Shown here: in pieces, positions 8,738 through 14,881 of the stretch | Position numbering within the stretch: position 1 is the stretch's first letter | Layout of the letters: every line of letters begins with the position of its first letter | Source of the DNA: Pavlovales sp. CCMP2436 | Taxonomy: Eukaryota > Haptophyta > Pavlovophyceae > Pavlovales | Direction: 5' to 3' | DNA: 14,881 nt | NCBI GenBank assembly: GCA_026770615.1 | Contig: MU631398.1 | Coordinates: 103,319 to 118,199 of the forward strand | Notes under the pieces: generated by a model | Told to the model about the DNA's origin: nothing | The model's database searches: none | What the model saw: the letters and a program-made list of their open reading frames with translations, nothing else | Program-made: the position numbers and the translations under genes

Positions 8738-8891
8738 GATCGCGAGCAGCGGAGCGGGCGGCCATCGTGCGGACGGGCTTCCCTCTTGCGGGCGTTACAC
8801 GATTTGCACTGTGAGTCCTGACAAATGTAAAAAAAATCATTTAAACTCCCGTGCACCCTATCGGCTACGCCCCAGTCCCGCAAAGACTAGG

Positions 8892-8907
8892 GCCAGCCGC
8901 GGCTGGC
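8892..8907. repeat. 16 bp perfect palindrome
   Basis: gccagccgcggctggc is its own reverse complement. It sits just outside the right inverted repeat (8847-8875). Confidence 0.9.
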
Positions 8908-8968
8908 GCAAAAAGGAAGGTATTCCAGCCCAGCTAATTAGTTGCAGCCGTCACAAGTTTTCTACATT

Positions 8969-9025
8969 ATCAGCCTGACTTGAACTTGAAACGTACCGCC
9001 AGCCCGAACCCCCCTACATTAATAT
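8969..9025 (+). repeat. Dispersed ~55 bp repeat, copy 3
   Basis: Same orientation and sequence as the copies at 1 and 235, some 8.7 kb away. The matching stops at attaatat, after which this copy reads gtatag. Confidence 0.9.
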
Positions 9026-9277
9026 GTATAGAAATAGGATACTGGATAGCCTACACCTACCAAGCCACTTGTTATGCTGTACCGTACTGTGCCGTATATC
9101 AATATATGTCATATTTTGATTGCTTAAATATCAATATGACTCATTATGAGGTTATATGTGAGCATCTAGATAGGAATTTATTGATTATTCCAAGGGCCCG
9201 GCCTATTTGCGAGTTGCGACTAGGGCCGGTGCCCTCGCCCGCGCCTCGCTACGCATAATCCGCACACCAGCTTCGCG
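9026..9277. other. AT-rich spacer 3' of the PDRG1-like gene
   Basis: AT-rich with several short palindromic TA-rich words (atatcaatatatg, aatatcaatatg). No gene supported. It would include the 3' UTR of the minus-strand gene ending at 9278. Confidence 0.4.
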
Positions 9278-9860
9278 TCATCTCCCACGCAGCCGATTCA
9301 CTTCGGCCGACTTGCGGTTCACGGAGATCTCGAGCTCGCTGATTGCGCTCGTGAGCTTTCGATATTCTGCGTGGGTGGCACGTGTGCGCATGGCAAAAAA
9401 GCATGGACAGGCATCGCGCAGGGTGCTGAGCACATGCGTGCGCGCGAGCGCACTCGCTCGCAAACCTATGCGCGTACCACTCGATAGCGTCTCGGCGACC
9501 TTTGGGGAAGGCACGCGTGCGAAGGAGGAGCCTCCGATCAGCATCCATTCCAACGACCGGCTCGACACCTTGCGGTTTATGGTTAGGGTTAAGGTTTGGG
9601 GTAGGGGTACGGTTCGGTAGGTTAGGGTTGATCCGTGGTTGGCGGTTTGGCTGGGGCCCGTGGTTACGGTGCACCTTGCGGTGCGGGGATCGGGCCGCCT
9701 CGTCCAGCGCTGCCCGCTGCTGGCGGAAGCTCACGAGCTGGGCCCTTCCCGCCGCGACCTTGTCCTCGAGCTCCTGGACGATCTTCGCTTGGTCGAGGTC
9801 GCTGAGAGTCGCCTCGGCAGCGACCTCCTCGTCGGCGGCGTCGTTCTCCTCGTCAGTCAT
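9278..9860 (-). CDS. Prefoldin-like protein resembling PDRG1
   Basis: Three exons splice into a continuous frame: 9860-9675, 9568-9478 and 9366-9278, giving 121 residues plus TGA. Both introns are GT-AG: 9569-9674 (106 nt, phase 0) and 9367-9477 (111 nt, phase 1). The product is acidic at the start, then a helical segment (KIVQELEDKVAAGRAQLVSF), a hairpin-like centre (WMLIGGSSFARVPSPKVAE) and a second helix (ISELEISVNRKSAEVNRL). Two coiled-coil arms around a beta hairpin are the prefoldin beta-subunit layout. The F-x-[RK]-[MV]-P motif and the length fit PDRG1 (133 residues in human), a subunit of the R2TP/prefoldin-like co-chaperone complex. ATG 9860 was chosen because the frame upstream of it (to 9974) looks like leader sequence. 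Another prefoldin beta-type subunit is the main alternative. Confidence 0.75.
9569..9674 (-). mobile_element. Introner-like intron with telomere-like content
   Basis: The intron is bounded by an exact 11 bp direct repeat, caccttgcggt on the plus strand, at 9566-9576 and 9672-9682. On the coding strand this places AAG|GTG at both splice boundaries. Its interior is G/T-rich on the plus strand, with ggttagggttaaggtttggg and a later taggttagggttg, i.e. degenerate TTAGGG-type repeats. The duplicated flank is what a target-site duplication or end-filling of a staggered break leaves. Removing exactly one repeat plus the insert restores the frame. Confidence 0.7.
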
Positions 9861-10122
9861 GGAAGTTGTTCCACGGGAGGGGGACGAAAGGGCGGCCAGT
9901 GAGGCGTAGAGAGTGGTACTCCCCTGGTCCGGGGGCGTATGGTATCGTTGTTTATTCCGCTCGAATCTCATCATCGGTTCATAACGACGTCACTTACTCT
10001 GAGAGGTGAATCCGCCGTGCCAGCAGGTACCTCCAACGGCCGAGACCGCTGAAGGGCCATCACTGACAAAAATTACATCCGTTGAGTTGCCGAACGTGCC
10101 CAAGTCATCGCCAGAGTTGCCG

Positions 10123-11094
10123 TCACCGCGTCAGGCCCGCCAATTTCTTTTTGTTTCCGTCGTCGTCACCACTGCTGCTCTCATCACTCGATCTCGAGCG
10201 TTTGCCAGGCTTGCTAACCCAGTTCGCCAGGATCCCGGCCACATGGACGGCCCCGGGGATGAGCTCTGGGATTAACTTGCTCACGGCGTGAAAGAGAGCG
10301 AGCAGCGGCAGCGACGGCGGCGAAACCTGCGATGTCTGCTACAAACGCGCAACCTCGGCAGCGGGCGCGTCAGCGGGAGTGGCAGCGGCCGGAGCCGCTG
10401 CCACACCTGTTGCCGCGTCCGCCACGGGAGATGGCACCATCAGCTCCTCGGTCCTCGCGTCAGCGGGCGCGCCAGCGGGCGCGGACGCCGCTGTGCGCTC
10501 CGCTGCGCGCTTCGCTGCGCGCTCCGCTGCCCGGCGCGCGCGTGAAGCCCTGCCACCGTGGCTCTTGCCACCCGCCGCCCCCCCGTGGCTCTTGCCACCC
10601 GCCGCCCGCTGCCGCAGCGGCGCGATGGCCACGCGGGCGGTGAGCACGAACATCACGCGCCCCCCTCTCGCGAACCACGGCGCAATCTTGAAGTCGACGT
10701 CGGACGGAAGAACCGTCTCGAGCCAGCCCCAGATTGCCTCCAGCTGCGCCTCCCACCCGTCGCCCGCCGCAGCCTCGCCGCACGCACCCGGGTACCGACC
10801 CCGCGGCGCGCACTGCTCGACGTTGCGCCACGCGGCGTACCCCCAGCCTTCCGCCGACCACCGCGGCTCTAACTGCACGCCCTGCCCGGGAGCGCAGCAG
10901 CGCACCATTGGGACGAAAAGCTCCACCCCGGCCTTGTCGGCCGCGGTCATGCACGCCGATGGCGGCGCGCGCAGCACGGCATTGTCAGCCGTGCTTGTCC
11001 CCCTCCACATCCCGCCATACCCGCGTGCGGCCTTGCGGCCGAGTTGCGGGTGCCCGCGCTTGCGCGCAGTGCTGGAAGGAGGGCTCGTCGCCAT
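10123..11094 (-). CDS. Unrecognised two-exon protein
   Basis: Exon 1 starts at ATG 11094 and exon 2 is 10326-10123 (67 codons plus TGA). The acceptor CGCAG|GTT lies at 10327, and an in-frame donor at 10404 (intron 10327-10404, 78 nt) would give about 297 residues; donors a little upstream are also possible. Residues ~55-160 look globular and Trp-rich (GVELFVPMVRCC, SAEGWGYAAW, WGWLETVLPSDVDF). A Gly-Lys-Ser-His-Gly-Gly repeat and an Arg/Ala-rich helix follow. Exon 2 carries a hydrophobic amphipathic stretch (SKLIPELIPGAVHVAGILAN) and a Ser/Asp/Lys tail. It is divergent from the transposase-like gene at 11224, so it could be a partner ORF of that element. No family was recognised. Confidence 0.55.
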
Positions 11095-11223
11095 ATACGT
11101 AAGTATTGGGGTTGGAGTAATCACTGCACCGTGCCCGTGAAATAGTTACACGATTGCTAAAAGTCCCTAAAAAGGGTGAAAAGGGTGAAATAAATCTGGG
11201 GAATCGTGTCGACCTGTCGACGC
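11095..11223. promoter_or_regulatory. Divergent intergenic region (129 bp)
   Basis: Separates two ATGs pointing away from each other, so any core promoters must be shared or very compact. It contains the tandem words aagggtgaaaagggtgaaa at 11174-11192 and a gtcgacctgtcgac inverted repeat at 11209-11222, directly ahead of the plus-strand ATG. No TATA box seen. Confidence 0.35.
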
Positions 11224-11639
11224 ATGGGCAAGGGCAGGGGTGCAAGGAATTGGAGAAGTTCGCCGGGCATCTCGCAGGGGTTCATCGCTGCCTCCCGTAA
11301 GGGAGCGCGTGACGCCGCCATGAGGAACGACGACTTGCACGCGCCCTTCAAGCACCTCTACGTAGAGTTCGCCGGGCAAAACGGCGTCGTGCACAGCGTG
11401 CAGTCGATCTCGGGCGACCTCTCTCGTTACGTGCGCGCCGCGCATGAGGGCACGTCGTTCGCCATGATCGACGCCAATGTGAAGTGTGAGGTCTGCGCGA
11501 ACAACAAGAGGAACAAGCCGCACAAACTCCTATGCACCAGCCGCCACAAGGGCCGCCATGGCGTGGGCAACTTATGCGAAAAGTTCAAGCGCAAGTACAA
11601 GGAGGTTGCGGACGCACGCGCGCTGCAGCAGGGCGCGTT

Positions 11640-12170
11640 GCCGCAGGGCATGGGCGCGCAGCCGCAACAGGGCGCGCGGCAGCAGCAGCACCTGTCCCAG
11701 CAGCAGTACCAGCAGGGCATGGGAGCGCAGCAGCAGGGCGCGGGCCGCAGCAGGGCGCGAGCTCGCTGCCCTGCGGCATGGGCGCGCAGCCGCCGCTGGG
11801 CATGGGCGCGGGGCAGCAGCAGCAGCAGCCGCTGGGCATGGGCGCGGGGCAGCAGCAGCAGCAGCAGCAGCAGGGCATGGGCGCGCAGCCGCAGCAGCAG
11901 CTGACGCTGGGCATGGGCGCGGGGCAGCAGCAGCAGCAGCCGCCGCCGCCGCCGCCGCAGGGCATGAGCGCGGGGCAGCAGCAGGGTGCAAACTCGCTGC
12001 CCTGCGGCATGGGCGCGCAGCCGCCGCTTGGCATGGGCGCGGGGCAGCAGCAGCAGCCGCAGCCGCCGCTGCTGCAGGGCATGGGCGCGGGGCCGCAGCA
12101 GGGCGCGAGCTCGCTGCCGCAGGACGCTGGGCAGCAGCAGCAGCAGGGGCAGCAGCAGCAGCAGCAGGAC
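11640..12170 (+). repeat. Coding minisatellite: GMGA / poly-Gln tract
   Basis: Irregular units of ggcatgggcgcg plus (cag)n encode Gly-Met-Gly-Ala separated by Gln runs. A ~70 bp block (ctcgctgccctgcggcatgg onward) is duplicated at about 11762 and 11988 with few changes. CAG-rich units make slippage and assembly errors likely, relevant to the frame break at about 11742. Confidence 0.9.
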
Positions 12171-12744
12171 ATGGGCGTGCTGGAGACCACGGTTTTCATT
12201 GACCTTATGGCACAGTTGAACGCCTCCCAGCTGCTGGTACAGCTTCGCGCCGCTGCCGCCGGGTACCGCAGCCAAGAGAAGGCAGCAACCAAGTATGTTG
12301 GCAACATCCCAGCTCACTTCTACAATCTCGCAAAGTCGCCTCGGCAGCCCGGCCAGGTGGTGACCTCCCTCAGCGCTCGCAGCTTCTTCTCCACTTGTCC
12401 ATTGACTGGTCGTCAGCTGCTGCCGCACATCGAGAACTACGCCTACCAGTTCATCGGATCTTTCAGCGTTCTCAACTGCGAGGAGCACCTGCCTGAGCTG
12501 CGCAAGCACGGGTGCCGCGGCGCTCCGTGCACCTTCTGCTCATCAAAGGTGTCGGTGTACGTCAGCTTGAAGACCGACGCGAACCCTGCGAGGAAGGGTG
12601 CCTCCCGAATGCCGATGAAGTCGCTGCTGAGCGGGACCGGCGTCATAACGCCGCTCGCCTTCGGCATCAGTCAGTGCAGCGAGTGCGGTACGCGCCTGTG
12701 CCACCCCCTCCCCTCCCCTACACGACACGGTGATTAATATATAG

Positions 12745-12798
12745 ACTGCCTGCCGCTGCGACTGTGCTCATGTGCGGGCTGCCTTCATAACAACAACA
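12745..12798 (+). repeat. 54 bp direct repeat, copy 1
   Basis: actgcctgccgctgcgact and the following bases to caacaaca match 13141-13194 with three substitutions. The two copies bracket about 340 bp that include the 124 bp repeat. Confidence 0.9.
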
Positions 12799-12834
12799 AT
12801 AATTATAATTATAATTATAACGACAACTATAATT

Positions 12835-12958
12835 ACCCTTTGGTGTGAGTGCTGGTGCATGAGGGTTTGGGTCGATCGCTCGACCTCAGCCTGACGTCGA
12901 CCAAGCCAGTGACTGAACAACACCTGTTGAACCATGCTGAGCCGCTAATATATATATA
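12835..12958 (-). repeat. 124 bp repeat, right copy (inverse of 6361-6484)
   Basis: Reverse complement of 6361-6484, 121 of 124 bases identical. It lies inside the intron at 12688-13235. Confidence 0.93.
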
Positions 12959-13057
12959 ACTAATAATTACTAGTAGTAATAATAATAATTACAATAATAA
13001 CAATTATCAATATTCATATTCATATTCATATTGATATTCATATTAATCAATTAATTA

Positions 13058-13101
13058 ATTAATTATATTTATATATATATATATATATTGACTGATAGGG
13101 A

Positions 13102-13136
<35 letters not shown>
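13058..13136. repeat. AT-rich microsatellite cluster
   Basis: Two (TA)n runs separate a short word, tgatagggattca (13092-13104), that also occurs at 6317. Just upstream lie attcat and attaatta tandem words. Confidence 0.9.
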
Positions 13137-13138
<2 letters not shown>

Positions 13139-13140
13139 TA

Positions 13141-13194
13141 ACTGCCTGCCGCTGCGACTATGCTCATGTACGGGTTGCCTTCATAACAACAACA
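13141..13194 (+). repeat. 54 bp direct repeat, copy 2
   Basis: Second copy of 12745-12798. It leads into the (tta)n tract that serves as the polypyrimidine-type stretch before the acceptor at 13235. Confidence 0.9.
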
Positions 13195-13905
13195 GCAACG
13201 ACAATAATTTTTTATTATTATTATTATTATTGCAGGCCGCACGTTCTCCCACGTCGAGCCGGGTTGCCTTGCCCGCCTCCCAACGCCGATTGTCGAGGAA
13301 CTCGACATAGACCTTCCTTCGGCCATTGGCGACATCTACCTGACCACCGCCTTCACCGCAGCGTCCCGGATCGACATCTCCAACGGCATCGGGGTTGCAA
13401 ACATCGTCGAGCGACTCGAGCAGCAGTCTGCGCACCGTGCACTTAGGCTGATGGAGTCCTTCAGCCTCGCTGGGCAGACGTGGTGGAGCAATCTCGAGGG
13501 CCTCGCCGGCGACAGGTGTGGTCAGCGCTCAATAACGAGCAGCAGCACGAGCGCTTCTGGCTACGCGTCGAGTTCTTAGCATTCGCCGCGCTCTCCGATC
13601 TTGGCGACTCTACGCTCCTCGTCCAGCCAGGCCGGTGGATGCTCGACTATCCGAGCTACTTTGGCGTCCGAGCTATCTCCGCCACCACGCTCTCGGAGAG
13701 GCTGCGGTTTGTCTACGCTGCCCACCTCGACGAGCGCAGCGCTGAGATCAACGCGATCGGCGCCTCTCGCGTTGTGCGCTTGGACTTCACCAAGACAATG
13801 GGCGAGCTCTGCGGGTTTAAATGGATGCTCACGGTGACGAACGAAAAAGAGCAGGTAACCATACCCTACACGTAACCTTGCTTGTAGCTGACAGTGACAG
13901 TGGCT

Positions 13906-14088
13906 GCCCGGATTTTAATATCCCGGGCCCAGCTGCCGTCTCGAATCGTCTACGGCTGCTCTCGACGCCTCTTCAGCTCTCTTGTCAGGGTCTCTTACTT
14001 ACTATGAGACCTTGTGACACAGCTTAAGACCACCTGCACTGTGTCGTATCGCCCTACGACTCTTAGCTGTTCCTGCTCTCTCTCTAGA
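13906..14088 (-). repeat. Diverged repeat B, right copy
   Basis: Inverse of 7079-7235 with indels. The palindromic end is at 13907-13927 (cccggattttaatatcccgg) and the CT-rich run tctctctctag at 14078-14088. It lies just 3' of the last transposase-like coding piece. Confidence 0.55.
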
Positions 14089-14157
14089 CGCTTCACCGCG
14101 ACTCGGACTCGATCCCCCCTAGCTCTCGCTGCAGACCTCGCACTCTCGCATCCTAAC

Positions 14158-14420
14158 ATGGTGGACCCTCAGGGCTTCGAGTTCCACGGAGGCGCGTCGG
14201 CAGGGTCGCTTCAACCACTTCAAGCTGCGCGACCGGCCCACTTTCCTATCTGGTTGGCGATGCTTCTCACGTATATGCAGTCGGACGAGAAGATCGACCT
14301 CTCGTGCGTCTTCATCAAGCCGCCCCCCCTTCGACCCGCTCGAGGCTGACCACGTGATCGTCTCCCTCTACTACCCTGACACCGAGGCGATCCGCGACGG
14401 ACAAGGCTACTTCCGGATCC
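14158..14420 (+). pseudogene. Frame-shifted coding remnant, unrecognised
   Basis: Protein-like segments alternate between two frames. MVDPQGFEFHGG (from ATG 14158) is in the first, GRFNHFKLRDRPTF (from about 14204) in the second, IWLAMLLTYMQSDEKID (about 14248) in the first again, and DPLEADHVIVSLYYPDTEAI (about 14333) in the second. The last switch coincides with a run of seven C (about 14322-14329). The pattern suggests several single-base indels in a once intact gene, real or from sequencing. The family is not recognised; it may be a later exon of the transposon gene upstream. Confidence 0.4.
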
Positions 14421-14436
14421 GTTTTACATACACTTC

Positions 14437-14522
14437 CGGATCCGCTTTACGCTCTGGTGCCTCTTTCGGATCCGTGGGGGTAAACGGATCCGACCGGCGC
14501 ACCAGAGCGTAAAGCGGATCCG
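14437..14522. repeat. Perfect 24 bp inverted repeat (hairpin)
   Basis: Arms 14437-14460 and 14499-14522 are exact reverse complements, separated by 38 bases. The BamHI-like word cggatccg occurs in both arms and twice more in the loop, and a near copy precedes at 14413. It lies seven bases before the ATG at 14529. Confidence 0.95.
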
Positions 14523-14528
14523 TGAGAT

Positions 14529-14881
14529 ATGTCGGGCTTGAAAAATAATAAAAAGCTGTCCGAGTTGCTGTCCAACTTGGCCCCGGACCTGGAGGGTCCG
14601 ACGCCGATCCCTATCTCGATCCCGACGCCGAACGCACCAATGAGCTTCAACGCCAACGCCAGCGCCAGCACGCGCCAAAGAGCTTCAACGCCAACGCCAA
14701 CGTCAGCGTCGGCGCTCACAGCCGCCCACCGCCGCGTCGGCGCCCACTGCTGTCAACGGCATGCAGAGGCTGTGCGCACGGCTGGCGCTGGCGCCCATCA
14801 GCGGCGCAGCGACTCGCTCGCTCCCGAGCCGGTCGCTCTTCGCGCGCTTCAGCGGCGCAGCGACTCGCTCGCTCCCGAGCC
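14529..14881 (+). CDS. Partial ORF leaving the window, Pro/Thr/Asn-rich start
   Basis: From ATG 14529 the frame stays open for 117 codons to the window end. It starts MSGLKNNKKLSELLSNLAP, a plausible amphipathic helix, then PTPIPISIPTPNAP and Asn/Ala/Ser-rich linker sequence, then a Arg-rich part. Near the end a 51-base unit begins to repeat in frame, encoding QRRSDSLAPE twice. In-frame periodicity mildly supports coding. The family is not recognised, and the 3' end is missing. Confidence 0.4.
   Translation, partial: MSGLKNNKKLSELLSNLAPDLEGPTPIPISIPTPNAPMSFNANASASTRQRASTPTPTSASALTAAHRRVGAHCCQRHAEAVRTAGAGAHQRRSDSLAPEPVALRALQRRSDSLAPE
14798..14881 (+). repeat. 33 bp direct repeat at 51 bp spacing, cut by window end
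   Basis: tcagcggcgcagcgactcgc and the following 13 bases occur identically at 14798-14830 and 14849-14881. The second copy ends at the last base, so the array may continue beyond the window. Confidence 0.93.

Larger units (their letters stand above)
8060..8875. mobile_element. 0.8 kb segment bounded by inverted repeats
   Basis: Left end ctggggctgatagggtgcac... (8060-8083) and right end 8847-8875 are inverted copies. They share gatagggtgcacggga without mismatch and differ by a five-base insertion (cgtagc region) in the right copy. The interior contains a minus-strand protein-like fragment and a 14 bp perfect hairpin. A non-autonomous DNA transposon is likely, but target-site duplications were not found. 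Confidence 0.5.
12688..13235 (+). other. Intron of the transposase-like gene, invaded by repeats
   Basis: Donor GCG|GTACGC and acceptor TTGCAG|GCC. Splicing joins TGC-G to GC-CGC in phase 1, giving CSECGRTF. The intron contains two 54 bp direct repeats (12745-12798 and 13141-13194, three mismatches), the 124 bp inverted-partner repeat (12835-12958), and TA/ATT microsatellites. At 548 nt it is much longer than the other introns here (78-159 nt), consistent with growth by insertion. Confidence 0.7.
11224..13854 (+). pseudogene. Transposase-like gene (zinc-binding, DDE-type start), frame-broken
   Basis: Starts at ATG 11224 (MGKGRGARNW). An N-terminal Cys/His cluster (CEVC at residues 88-91, then C104, H108, H112, C118) precedes a long Gln/Gly-Met-Gly-Ala repeat. 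The frame shifts near 11742, where one G is missing relative to an otherwise identical repeat at 12086. A second zinc-binding region follows (CRGAPCTFC ... CSEC-GRTF) and is completed across a phase-1 intron, 12688-13235. After it come PxxLxxLP-like and helical segments (PGCLARLPTPIVEELDIDLP). A second frame change lies between about 13445 and 13530. The last piece (ERFWLRVEF ... VRLDFTKTMGELCGF ... TVTNEKEQ) matches the start of a DDE-like catalytic core, the Asp codon being at 13783. It ends at a donor (CAG|GTAACC, 13854). The layout resembles DUF6729/KDZ-type eukaryotic transposon proteins. Later catalytic residues were not located. Confidence 0.6.

Noticed and set aside
9583..9635. True interstitial telomere or chromosome end
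   Set aside because: The repeats are few and degenerate and sit inside a spliced gene, with coding sequence on both sides.
10379..11140. 253-codon plus-strand frame
   Set aside because: Antisense to the Trp-rich minus-strand gene. Its translation is Ala/Pro/Ser-rich and featureless, while the minus frame looks globular and continues into a spliced exon.
11427..12509. 360-codon minus-strand Leu/His/Arg-rich frame
   Set aside because: Antisense of CAG/GGC repeats in the transposase-like gene, giving poly-Leu and Pro-Arg-Ala-His noise.
6361..14088. One large transposon with these inverted repeats as ends
   Set aside because: The two inverted pairs interleave (6361, 7079, 12835, 13906) instead of nesting, so a single element with those termini does not fit.
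14798..14881. CRISPR array
   Set aside because: Only two copies with an 18-base spacing, in an open frame of eukaryotic-type sequence with no cas genes.

Overview
The window looks like nuclear DNA of a GC-rich unicellular eukaryote, most probably an alga; a haptophyte would fit, but the sequence alone does not fix the taxon. The reasons are short GT-AG introns, a eukaryotic SECIS-binding protein gene, GC-rich Ala/Pro/Arg-heavy coding sequence set among AT-rich spacers, (TA)n and (GCGT)n microsatellites, and many dispersed and inverted repeats. There are no bacterial-style operons. Most long plus-strand frames over 2.2-5.8 kb are antisense shadows of one GC-rich gene.

Layout. 1-2300: repeat-dense and gene-poor. 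It holds copies of a ~55 bp repeat and a large imperfect inverted repeat (arms 310-863 and 1527-1891) enclosing decayed minus-strand coding fragments. 2309-5833 (-): a gene for a SECIS-binding protein 2 (SBP2/SECISBP2) homologue with one in-frame intron. 5834-9270: spacer with a tRNA-like relic, a 55 bp tandem repeat, a 124 bp repeat copy, a MITE-like element, a TA tract and an ~0.8 kb segment bounded by inverted repeats. 9278-9860 (-): a small three-exon prefoldin-like gene resembling PDRG1. Its first intron is bounded by an exact 11 bp direct repeat and filled with telomere-like sequence, as expected of a recently gained, introner-like intron. 10123-11094 (-): an unrecognised two-exon gene. 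11224-13854 (+): a divergent transposase-like gene with zinc-binding motifs, a Gln/Gly-Met-Gly-Ala repeat tract, a 548 bp intron and two frame breaks. 14158-14881: broken reading frames, a perfect 24 bp hairpin and the start of an ORF leaving the window.

The SBP2 and PDRG1-like genes are ordinary host genes for selenoprotein translation and for prefoldin/R2TP-type chaperone complexes. The rest is mostly transposon-derived. Several repeat families occur as inverted pairs 6-7 kb apart (6361-6484 with 12835-12958; 7079-7235 with 13906-14088). These pairs cross rather than nest, so they are separate insertions and not the ends of one element. The strongest candidates for something new are the 106 bp telomere-like intron and the multi-repeat transposon neighbourhood.
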